NCBI GenBank assembly: GCA_945952225.1
Contig: CAMFHP010000009.1
Span: 1-64,000, forward strand
DNA from: an uncultured Myxococcaceae bacterium
Lineage (GTDB): Bacteria; Myxococcota_A; Polyangia; Polyangiales; Ga0077539
Direction: 5' to 3'
DNA length: 64,000 bases
The notes below the pieces were generated by a model. That model worked only from the letters and a program-made list of their open reading frames with translations, was not told the origin of the DNA and made no database searches. Position numbers and translations under genes: made by a program. Below are positions 1 through 7,360 of this stretch, piece by piece. How positions within the stretch are numbered: position 1 is the stretch's first letter; each line of letters begins with the position of its first letter.

Positions 1-79
1 GCCGCGAAGGCGACGCAGGATCGCGAGTCCCGAAGGGACTTTCCCCTTGCTGCCGGTGAATTCATTCACCGGGAGCACG
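1..79. repeat. Direct repeat copy A with two hairpins
   Basis: This stretch recurs at 304-382 with one visible mismatch (position 17). It contains two perfect inverted repeats. The first is AGTCCC-GAA-GGGACT at 26-40, followed by TTTCCCC. The second is CCGGTGAA-TTCA-TTCACCGG at 53-72. The copy starts at the window edge and may extend further left. It resembles an intergenic REP or attenuator-type element; no protein function is seen. Confidence 0.85.
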
Positions 80-238
80 ACCGCTCCCGATGCTCCGCAC
101 ACAGACCCATTCGCACGACCGCTCCCGATGCTCTGCACACGGGGCCCACTTGCACGATCGACCGCTCCCGATGCTCAGCACACAGGCCCATTCGCACGAC
201 CGCTCCCGATGCTGAGCACACAGGCCCACTTGCACGAT
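78..238. repeat. Alternating 38/43-bp tandem repeat
   Basis: Four units each begin with CGACCGCTCCCGATGCT, at 78, 116, 159 and 197. The spacing alternates: about 38 bp for units ending ...CATTCGCA, and 42-43 bp for units ending ...CACTTGCACGAT. This gives an A-B-A-B higher-order structure of about 81 bp. A degenerate fifth unit begins near 239. No convincing coding frame crosses it. Confidence 0.85.
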
Positions 239-303
239 CGATCGCTCCACCTGTCTCCGCACGCACGCTCGTGAACACGATCGGAAAAACACCCGAGCCA
301 CGC

Positions 304-382
304 GCCGCGAAGGCGACGCTGGATCGCGAGTCCCGAAGGGACTTTCCCCTTGCTGCCGGTGAATTCATTCACCGGGAGCACG
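304..382. repeat. Direct repeat copy B with two hairpins
   Basis: Second copy of the element at 1-79, including both hairpins (329-343 and 356-375). The two copies bracket the tandem repeat, so 1-382 looks like a unit flanked by long direct repeats. It lies downstream of the valS stop codon, where read in the minus direction its stems could act in transcript 3' processing or termination. Confidence 0.85.
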
Positions 383-498
383 CCTGCTCCGCACGCGCGC
401 CCGTACGCACGACCGCAGACACACCCATTGCGGGTGCACGCACGTGATGGTGTGACAACACGATGCGCACGCGGGTGCGCTCGGGTGACGTTGCGTGA
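383..498. other. Gene-free stretch downstream of valS
   Basis: GC-rich sequence between repeat copy B and the valS stop codon. I see no gene or canonical terminator with a T-tract here. Short frames overlapping it are composition artefacts. Confidence 0.5.
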
Positions 499-3441
499 CT
501 ACGCGATGCGCGCGCGGGCGGCGCGCAGGCGAAGGAGCTTCTCGTCGAGCGCGGCCATGTCGCGGCGGCCCTGCTCGACCACCTCGACGGGCGCGCGGGC
601 CACGAAGTCGGCGCGGGCGAAGCGCTTCTGCAGTCCGTCGAGGTCCTTCTCGGCGCGGGCGATCTCACGCGCGAGGCGCTCGACCTCCTTCACCGGATCG
701 ATGAGCCCTTCGAGGTGCACCACCACCTCGACGTCGCCCGTCGCGTGCGCGCCCGAGAGCTTCGGCGCCACGTAGCCCTCGCGCATCACCAGGTTCAGCG
801 CGTCGATCACCGCGTAGCGCAGCAGCATCGGACGCACCGACTCCAGCGTGGCCCGCGACGACTCCGCGGCGCACACCACGTCGACGGACACGCCCTTGCG
901 CGGCGAGAGCCCCGACTCCTGGCGGACGTTGCGCACCATCGAGGCCACGTCGCTCAGCAGCGCGATCTGCCGCTCGGCCCCCTCGTCGACGAGCGACGCA
1001 TCGGGCGTGGGCCACGGAGACACCGCGCAGAAGTCCGTCGAGGGCCAGCGCTCCGCGCGACCGGGCAGCAGCTGCCAGATCTCTTCGGTGAGGAACGGGC
1101 ACAGCGGGTGGAGCAGTCGCATCGACGTGTCGAGCACGGTCACCAGCGTGGCGCGCGTGGCCTCGCGGGCGCGCACATCGTCGCCTTCGAGCACGGCCTT
1201 CGCGAGCTCGACGTACACGTCGCAGAACTCGGTCCAGAAGAAGCGGTAGATGGCGTTGGCCATCGCGTCGAAGCGGTACTCGTCGATGGCCGCGCTCACC
1301 TCGCCCGCCACGCGCTGGAGCTGCGAGAGAATCGCGCGGTCGGCCACGCCGAGGTCCGCGCGCACGGCGTCGAGGGGCTGCACCGGACCGCCGCCGCCCT
1401 TGAGGAGCACGAAGCGCGTGGCGTTCCAGATCTTGTTGAGAAAGGCCCGGTAGCCCGCGGCGCGCGGGATCGAGAGCTTCACGTCGCGACCCCACGACGA
1501 CAGCGCCGCGAGGGTGAAGCGCAGCCCGTCGGCGCCCGACGCGGGAATGCCCTCGGGGTACTCCTTCTCGAGCCCCTTGAGCACGTTGGGGAGCTTCTTC
1601 TCGGGCACGGGGTAGGTCTTCGTCTTCGCCACGAGGTCGGCGAGCGTGATGCCCCCCATCACGTCGAGCGGATCGATCGCGTTGCCCTCGCTCTTCGACA
1701 TCTTGCGCCCGTCGGCATCGCGCACGATCGAGTGCAGGAACACATCGCGGAACGGCGACCGCCCCATGAGGTGCTTGCCGAACCACACCATGCGCGCGAC
1801 CCAGAAGAACAGAATGTCGCTGCCCGTTTCGAGCACCGCGCCGGGATAGAACAGCGTGAGGTCCTCGGTCTGCTCGGGCCATCCGAGCGTCGAGAAGGGC
1901 CAGAGCCCGGAGCTGAACCAGGTGTCGAGCACGTCCTCTTCCTGGGCCCAGCGCGTGGGGTCCTGCGCTTCGAGGTTCTCGCGGCTGGCCTTCGCGAGCG
2001 AGGCCATCACCAGGTCGTCGTCGACGGTACGCAGCACCACCGCGAGGAGCGCCCGCGCATCGAGCCCCTGGGCCTTCGCGCGCTGCGCCTCGGTCTCGTG
2101 TCCGCGCCGCGACGCATCCGCGGCGATCACCGCGTCGAGCTGCGTGAGGTCGTAGTAGACGGGGATGCGATGGCCCCACCAGAGCTGCCGCGACACGCAC
2201 CAGTCGCGGTTGTTCAGCATGAAGTGGTCCCAGGTCTTCTTCCAGTGATCGGGCAGGATGCGCAGCGTCGGATCGTCGCCGCCCGCGAGCGCGAGGGCCT
2301 CCTCGGCGAAGCCCTTCGTGCGCACGAAGAACTGCCGCGAGAGCATCGGCTCGATGGCCACGCCCGACCGCTGGCTCACGGTCACCTTGTGGCGAATCTG
2401 CTGCCCGCCGCGCTCCAGGCCCATCTCTTCGAGGGCCTTCTTCACGGCCTTGCGCGCCTCGTAGCGCTCCATGCCCTTGAAGCGTCCGCCCGCGTCGTTC
2501 ACCCGCGCGTCGAGGGTGAAGATGTTGACCATCGGGAGGTTGTGCCGCGCGCCCATCTCGAAGTCGTTGGGGTCGTGCGCGGGCGTGATCTTCACCGCGC
2601 CCGTGCCGAACTCGCGGTCGACGTACGTGTCGGCGATCACCACCACGCGACGGTCGGCGAAGAACGGGTGCACGAGCTCGCGCCCCACGAGCGACTGGTA
2701 GCGCTCGTCGTCGGGATGCACCGCCACGGCCACGTCGCCGAGCATCGTCTCGGGACGCGTCGTGGCCACCACGATCTCGGCGCTCTCATCACCCTTGACC
2801 TTGTAGGCGAAGCGCCAGAGCTCGCCGTCCTTCTCCTCGTGCTCGACCTCTTCGTCCGAGAGCGACGTGAGGAGCTGCGGATCCCAGTTGATGAGCCGCT
2901 CGCCGCGGTACACGAGCCCCTGCTCCCAGAAGCGCACGAAGGCCTCGACCACCGCGCGGTTGCAGGTCTCGTCCATCGTGAAGCGCTCGCGGCTCCAGTC
3001 GGCCGACGCGCCGAGGGCCTTGAGCTGCGTGACGATGCGGTCGCCGTTCTTCTCCTTCCACGCCCAGACGCGCGCGAGAAAATCTTCGCGCCCGAGATCG
3101 TGGCGGGTCTTGTTCTCGTGGCGCTTGAGCTCGCGCTCGACGACGGCCTGCGTGGCGATGCCCGCGTGGTCGACGCCAGGGAGCCACAGCGTGGGCTCAC
3201 CGCGCATACGATGGGTGCGCGCGAGCACGTCTTGAAGCGTGACGAAGAGCGCGTGGCCCATGTGCAGCGAGCCCGTCACGTTGGGCGGCGGCATCATGAT
3301 CACGTAGGGGGCGACGCCTCCGCGGGCGCGCGCCACGTCGGGCTGAAAGACCCCCGCGTCGACCCAGCGGGGATACCACCGCGCCTCCGCGGCCTGGGGG
3401 TCATACCGATCGGGAAACTCGCTCGCGTTCGTCGTCGTCAT
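499..3441 (-). CDS. valS: Valine-tRNA ligase
   Basis: Cytoplasmic class I aminoacyl-tRNA synthetase charging tRNA-Val. The 980-residue length fits ValRS. The HIGH-type motif reads HMGH at residues 60-63 and the KMSKS motif is intact at 580-584. The CP1 editing region is recognisable around 225-300 (TTRPETMLGD, GAVKITPAHD). The anticodon-binding region carries HPLCPFLTEEIW, and the C-terminus is a coiled-coil arm rich in Leu, Arg and Ala, as is typical. The start at 3441 gives a normal N-terminus. A TAGCGT element lies about 32 nt upstream (3474-3479). The gene is divergent from the VWA lipoprotein at 3531, and its 3' end faces the repeat block. Confidence 0.97.
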   Translation of the reverse strand: MTTTNASEFPDRYDPQAAEARWYPRWVDAGVFQPDVARARGGVAPYVIMMPPPNVTGSLHMGHALFVTLQDVLARTHRMRGEPTLWLPGVDHAGIATQAVVERELKRHENKTRHDLGREDFLARVWAWKEKNGDRIVTQLKALGASADWSRERFTMDETCNRAVVEAFVRFWEQGLVYRGERLINWDPQLLTSLSDEEVEHEEKDGELWRFAYKVKGDESAEIVVATTRPETMLGDVAVAVHPDDERYQSLVGRELVHPFFADRRVVVIADTYVDREFGTGAVKITPAHDPNDFEMGARHNLPMVNIFTLDARVNDAGGRFKGMERYEARKAVKKALEEMGLERGGQQIRHKVTVSQRSGVAIEPMLSRQFFVRTKGFAEEALALAGGDDPTLRILPDHWKKTWDHFMLNNRDWCVSRQLWWGHRIPVYYDLTQLDAVIAADASRRGHETEAQRAKAQGLDARALLAVVLRTVDDDLVMASLAKASRENLEAQDPTRWAQEEDVLDTWFSSGLWPFSTLGWPEQTEDLTLFYPGAVLETGSDILFFWVARMVWFGKHLMGRSPFRDVFLHSIVRDADGRKMSKSEGNAIDPLDVMGGITLADLVAKTKTYPVPEKKLPNVLKGLEKEYPEGIPASGADGLRFTLAALSSWGRDVKLSIPRAAGYRAFLNKIWNATRFVLLKGGGGPVQPLDAVRADLGVADRAILSQLQRVAGEVSAAIDEYRFDAMANAIYRFFWTEFCDVYVELAKAVLEGDDVRAREATRATLVTVLDTSMRLLHPLCPFLTEEIWQLLPGRAERWPSTDFCAVSPWPTPDASLVDEGAERQIALLSDVASMVRNVRQESGLSPRKGVSVDVVCAAESSRATLESVRPMLLRYAVIDALNLVMREGYVAPKLSGAHATGDVEVVVHLEGLIDPVKEVERLAREIARAEKDLDGLQKRFARADFVARAPVEVVEQGRRDMAALDEKLLRLRAARARIA

Positions 3442-3493
3442 GGCGCGGTGGAACTAACACGCGCCCTCGCACAAACGCTACCGGGGAGAGGTG

Positions 3494-3523
3494 TTGACGC
3501 CGCGTGCGCACTCGACGTTGTAT
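3494..3523 (+). promoter_or_regulatory. Candidate sigma70-type promoter
   Basis: TTGACG (3494-3499) and TTGTAT (3518-3523) are separated by 18 bp. The -10 ends seven bases before the ATG at 3531, so the transcript would be leaderless or nearly so. No Shine-Dalgarno sequence precedes this ATG, which agrees. Inference from sequence only. Confidence 0.5.
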
Positions 3524-3530
3524 CTCCGTC

Positions 3531-5354
3531 ATGCGCGCTTTTCGCCGACCGTCTGCGTGGCTCTCGATCGCACTCCTGCTCGGTTGTTCGTCGGAGCCCG
3601 TGCGGCCCTTCGCGAACCCCGACGCGTCGACGCCCGACGCCACACAGCCCACCGATGCCGCGAGCGACGCGCTCCCGCCGCAAGACGTTCCGCCCGCGTG
3701 CATGGACATGGACCGCGACGGTCTCTCCGACGCCATCGAGGGTCGCGCCGAGAACCGCGACACCGACATGGACGGCACGCCCGACTACCTCGACACCGAC
3801 TCCGATGACGACGGCTACTTCGACCAGAACGAAGCGCGCCGCACGTACCCCGGCTTCGCGAACATGCAGGCCGAACCGGGCTGCCGCGGCTCGGGCGACA
3901 ACTGCGACTTCGACATGGGCGACACGACGCCCAACTTCCGCGACGTCGACAGCGACAACGACGGACTCACCGACCACGAAGAACTCCTCGCGCGCACCAA
4001 CCCCTGCGCGAGCGACACCGACATGGACGGCGTCACCGACCTCATCGAAGCCGCCGCGGGCAGCGACGGCCGCGACCCCGTCTCGCGCCCCGCCGCGAAC
4101 AGCCTCTACGTCGTGCTGCCGTATCACCCCGCCGACATGCCGGGGCCCCACGAGAACCGCGAGTTCACGTTCTCCACGCGCATCCGTCAGGCCGACGTGT
4201 TCTTCCTCGTCGACAACTCCGCGTCGATGTCGGGCACGATCACCAACATCCGCACCAACTTCGGCACGATGATCGTTCCGATGGTGCAGACCGCGATCCC
4301 CGACGTGCGCTTCGGCGTGGGGTCCTTCGACAGCCTCCCCATCTCGCCCGACGGCAGCCCCGGACGCCCCGGTGACTACAACCTCTGGGTGCGCCAGCGC
4401 CTCACGACGAGCCTCACCGACGTGCAGGCCGCGCTCACCGCGATGCGCACCGTCGACCAGGACAACCCGGGCTTCTTCGGCGGCGACGGCCCCGAGAACT
4501 CCACCGAGGCCTCGTTCGAGATCATCGCGGGCGCGGGCAACCGCGGCTACGAGAACGACCCCGCGGCGCTGCGCTCGACCCTCAACGCCCGCGACCCCAT
4601 GGGCAACGGATTCACGCCGCGCATGATCCCCGAGCGCGACTGCGGCGCCGACCCCGACAACCCCGTCGGCATCTTCGGCTGGGGATGCTTCCGCGAAGGC
4701 CGCGTGCCCATCGTGGTGCTCACCTCCGACGCGGGCTGGTACGACGGCTGCGCCGCGGGATCGCCCACGACGCCGGGCACGCCGAACCCCTCGCACAACT
4801 GCACCGAGCTCGTGGAGGCGTTCAACAACCGCGGCGCGTTCTTCATCGGCCTCGACGTGGGCGGCTCGGAGACGGCCAACAACGCGCGCATCGTCGCGAT
4901 GCGCACCATGACCCTCAACGGCATGGGGCAGCCCATCGTGTTCACGGGCGCTGCGAGCAGCACGGTGTCGACCAACATCGTGAACGCCATCGCCGAGATC
5001 GCGGGCCGCGCGCGGCAGAACATCACCACGCGCATCGTCGCCGACTCGATGGCCGAGGGCGTCGCGATGGGCCACACCACGGCGGACTTTCTCAAGTCGA
5101 TCACGGCCCTGCGCGGCGAGCCCGACGCGCCCACGGGCTACGACCGCCACGACGAGTCGACCTTCTACAACGTCGACCCGGCGACGCGCGTGACCTTCGG
5201 CGTCGACTTCTACAACGACTTCCAGCCCGGCGCGGCGACGGCGAAGCTGTTCCGCGCGACCATTCAGGTGCTCGGTCGCGGCAACTCGGTGGTCGACGAG
5301 CGGCCCGTGTACATCGTGGTGCCGTCGGCCAACAGCCAGCTCATTCCGCAGTGA
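3531..5354 (+). CDS. VWA-domain lipoprotein with calcium-type repeats
   Basis: Exported 607-residue lipoprotein. The signal sequence ends in a lipobox (SIALLLGC). An Asp/Ala/Pro linker follows (about residues 20-55). Next come Asp-rich thrombospondin type 3-like calcium repeats (DMDRDGLSDAIEG, DTDSDDDGYFD, DSDNDGLTDHEE, DTDMDGVTDLIE) over about 60-190. A von Willebrand factor A domain follows, whose metal site reads DNSASMS. A further 27 bp upstream is open, but 3531 is preferred because the signal peptide then begins with MRAFRR. It probably acts as an envelope-anchored, metal-dependent adhesion or sensing protein; the ligand is unknown. It is convergent with the LysR gene. Confidence 0.85.
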   Translation: MRAFRRPSAWLSIALLLGCSSEPVRPFANPDASTPDATQPTDAASDALPPQDVPPACMDMDRDGLSDAIEGRAENRDTDMDGTPDYLDTDSDDDGYFDQNEARRTYPGFANMQAEPGCRGSGDNCDFDMGDTTPNFRDVDSDNDGLTDHEELLARTNPCASDTDMDGVTDLIEAAAGSDGRDPVSRPAANSLYVVLPYHPADMPGPHENREFTFSTRIRQADVFFLVDNSASMSGTITNIRTNFGTMIVPMVQTAIPDVRFGVGSFDSLPISPDGSPGRPGDYNLWVRQRLTTSLTDVQAALTAMRTVDQDNPGFFGGDGPENSTEASFEIIAGAGNRGYENDPAALRSTLNARDPMGNGFTPRMIPERDCGADPDNPVGIFGWGCFREGRVPIVVLTSDAGWYDGCAAGSPTTPGTPNPSHNCTELVEAFNNRGAFFIGLDVGGSETANNARIVAMRTMTLNGMGQPIVFTGAASSTVSTNIVNAIAEIAGRARQNITTRIVADSMAEGVAMGHTTADFLKSITALRGEPDAPTGYDRHDESTFYNVDPATRVTFGVDFYNDFQPGAATAKLFRATIQVLGRGNSVVDERPVYIVVPSANSQLIPQ

Positions 5355-5367
5355 GCGTGTGACGCGC

Positions 5368-5386
5368 GGGGCCCTTCGCGGGCCCC
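5368..5386. terminator. GC hairpin between convergent genes
   Basis: GGGGCCC-TTCGC-GGGCCCC forms a perfect 7-bp stem with a UUCG-type loop, between the stops of the VWA lipoprotein and the LysR gene. There is no T-tract, so it may be a bidirectional stem terminator or an mRNA-stabilising hairpin. Confidence 0.5.
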
Positions 5387-5421
5387 CCGTCTGCGCGTCC
5401 GTCCGCGCGGTTCTGTCTCGC

Positions 5422-6333
5422 TCAGAGCGCTCCGCCGAAGGTGCGGAACGACTCGACGAGAAAGTCTCGAAACACCGTGACCTTCTTCGGAATGTGCCGC
5501 GCGCCTGGATACACCAGGTAGAGCGATCCCGTGTGCCACGACCAGCCCGGAAGCACGGGCACGAGGCGCTGCTCGGCCACCTCGGGCGCACCGAAGAAGC
5601 CCGGCAACGGACCGACCCCCGCCCCCGACCGCAGGATCGACCGCACGAAGGAGAACTCGTTGCTCCCGACGCGTCCGCTCACGGGCACGGTGCGCACGTC
5701 GCCATCCTTCGCGAGGGGCCACTCGGCGCGCCCATCGACGGGACGGAACAGCACGCACTCGTGCTTCGAGAGCTCCTCGGGCGTGCGGGGCATGCCGCGC
5801 TTCGCCACGTACGCGGGCGACGCGTAGAGCATCATCGTCGTCTCCGCGAGCTTGCGCGCCACGAGCGACGAGTCCTTGAGCTTCGACGACGCGCGCACGG
5901 CCACGTCGAAGCCCTCCTCGACGAGGTTCACCACGCGGGTCGAGAGGTCCACGTCGAGGCGCATCTGCGGGTACCTGGCAGCGAAGCGCGTGAACACATC
6001 GGCCAGCACGGCCTCGCCCAGATCCACCGGCGCCGTGACCCGCAGCGTGCCCCGCGGAGCCTCGTCGCGCTCGCCCGCCACCACGGCCGCATCGCGCAGC
6101 CCCGCCACGTGCGGCGCCACGCGCTCGAAGAACGCCCTGCCCGCGTCGGTGAGCGCCACCTTGCGCGCCGTGCGCTGGAGCAGCGGTGTCCGCAGCGCGT
6201 CTTCGAGCCGGGCCACCCCACGGCTCAGGGTCGACTTGGGCACCGCGCGCTTGCGGGCAGCAGCGGTGAACGATCCGGCCTCGACGACCTGAACGAACAC
6301 CGCGATCTCATCGAGCATCATCGTTGCGTCCAT
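5422..6333 (-). CDS. LysR-family transcriptional regulator
   Basis: A 303-residue DNA-binding regulator of normal LysR length. The N-terminal winged helix-turn-helix (FVQVVEAGSFTAAARK, then PKSTLSRGVARLEDALRTPL and TRKVALTDAG-type segments) occupies residues 1-65. The effector-binding domain starts near 95 (GTLRVTAPVDLGE). The start MDATMMLDE is chosen because the reading frame further upstream, to 6978, is only a shadow of the crotonase gene. The neighbouring crotonase-fold gene on the same strand is a possible target, though LysR targets are more often divergent. The effector is unknown. Confidence 0.92.
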   Translation of the reverse strand: MDATMMLDEIAVFVQVVEAGSFTAAARKRAVPKSTLSRGVARLEDALRTPLLQRTARKVALTDAGRAFFERVAPHVAGLRDAAVVAGERDEAPRGTLRVTAPVDLGEAVLADVFTRFAARYPQMRLDVDLSTRVVNLVEEGFDVAVRASSKLKDSSLVARKLAETTMMLYASPAYVAKRGMPRTPEELSKHECVLFRPVDGRAEWPLAKDGDVRTVPVSGRVGSNEFSFVRSILRSGAGVGPLPGFFGAPEVAEQRLVPVLPGWSWHTGSLYLVYPGARHIPKKVTVFRDFLVESFRTFGGAL

Positions 6334-6422
6334 GCAACCACCAGTCACGGGAGTTTCGTTGTCCGCCCACTTCGATGCAACGGCATCGTGAAGACCGTGC
6401 GCGGTGGAGGGCACAACGAGCG

Positions 6423-6455
6423 ACCGGGCGGATTTTCTCCCGCCGGGCGCCCGGT
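6423..6455 (-). terminator. Inverted repeat downstream of crotonase gene
   Basis: ACCGGGCG (6423-6430) pairs with CGCCCGGT (6448-6455). The right arm also lies in the palindrome CCGGGCGCCCGG. It sits between the crotonase stop and the LysR start on the minus strand. No T-run follows, so the terminator role is tentative. Confidence 0.35.
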
Positions 6456-6473
6456 TGTGCGGTGGGAGGCTCT

Positions 6474-7262
6474 TCAGGCGAACACGGGCTCGCGCTTCTC
6501 GAACGCGGCCTGCACGGCTTCCATCTGCTCGGCGCTGCCGAGGAGGGCGCGCTGAAGGTCGCTCTCCAGCGCCAGGGCCTCGGGGGTGCGGAGCTGCGGC
6601 GCGGCGTTGAGCAGTCGCTTGATCGCACGCACGGCCGAGGGGGCCTTCGCGGCGATGCTCCGGGCGGTCTCGAAGGCCTCGGCGAGGGGGTCTTCGCACG
6701 CGCGCGTCGCGAGGCCCACGCGCACGGCCTCGTCGCCCTGGATCACCCTCCCCGTGAAGGCCAGCTCGCGCGCCACGTCGTCGCGCACGAGGCGCGGTAG
6801 CAGCGTGCTGAGACCCATGTCGGGCACGAGCCCATAGCGCACCTCCATCACCGAGAGCTGCGCGTGGGGATGCACGTACCGCACGTCCGCGCCGAGCGCG
6901 ATCTGGAGCCCGCCGCCGAGGGTGGCGCCGTGCACGGCGGCGATCACGGGCACCGGGAGCTCCACCCACTGACGGCACACGCGCTGCGCGAGGTTGGCGC
7001 CGTGGGCGTCGCGGTGGTCGAGGAGGGTGGCGGCGGCGTCCATGGGAGAGGCCATGAAGGCCGACCAGTCGAGGCCTGCGCAGAAGGCCCTGCCCTCCCC
7101 CGAGAGCACCACGGCGCGCACCGTGGCGTCGTCGCGGAGGCGGTCGCCCACGGCGGCGATGGCTTCGAACATCGCGAGGTCGAGGCCGTTGCGCTTGTCA
7201 GGACGGTTGAGACGCACATGCGCGACGTGGCCGTCGACGCTCACCAGAACGCGGTCGCTCAT
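6474..7262 (-). CDS. Crotonase/enoyl-CoA hydratase-family protein
   Basis: A 262-residue cytoplasmic enzyme with the crotonase fold acting on acyl-CoA. Family signatures are LNRPDKRNGLDLAMF (about 15-30), the oxyanion-hole segment GRAFCAGLDW (about 60-70) and HGATLGGGLQIALGADVRY (about 105-123). In classical enoyl-CoA hydratase the first catalytic Glu lies in a GGGCELAM-type segment; here the matching position is Gln (GGGLQIAL). The second Glu is kept (VMEVRYGLVPDMG). It is therefore probably not a standard hydratase and could be an isomerase or other family member. A TAGCGT box lies 8 nt before the ATG, so a leaderless transcript is likely. Confidence 0.88.
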   Translation of the reverse strand: MSDRVLVSVDGHVAHVRLNRPDKRNGLDLAMFEAIAAVGDRLRDDATVRAVVLSGEGRAFCAGLDWSAFMASPMDAAATLLDHRDAHGANLAQRVCRQWVELPVPVIAAVHGATLGGGLQIALGADVRYVHPHAQLSVMEVRYGLVPDMGLSTLLPRLVRDDVARELAFTGRVIQGDEAVRVGLATRACEDPLAEAFETARSIAAKAPSAVRAIKRLLNAAPQLRTPEALALESDLQRALLGSAEQMEAVQAAFEKREPVFA

Positions 7263-7270
7263 GGCGCGCG

Positions 7271-7276
7271 ACGCTA
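7271..7276 (-). promoter_or_regulatory. -10-like TAGCGT abutting a start codon
   Basis: Read on the minus strand, TAGCGT is followed by CGCGCGCC and then the ATG at 7262. Eight bases of spacing put transcription start at or next to the start codon. The same element precedes several other genes in the window. No -35 or Shine-Dalgarno sequence is evident. Confidence 0.5.
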
Positions 7277-7360
7277 CCACCGCCCGCGGGGTGCGGGCGG
7301 CGGATCACGAGGGCGGGAAGAGAGGGGAGAGGAGAGGCGGAGCGCGCGACGCGCGGGGCG

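Noticed and set aside
1-382. Repeat block as a CRISPR array
   Set aside because: Units are contiguous with no unique spacers, and no cas gene is present.
715-3440. A plus-strand frame opposite valS joined to the VWA gene region
   Set aside because: Shadow of valS; His/Arg/Glu-rich with no domain.
5422-6978. Extending the LysR gene to the long open frame start at 6978
   Set aside because: The first 215 codons are an out-of-frame shadow of the crotonase gene; the LysR helix-turn-helix begins right after the ATG at 6333.
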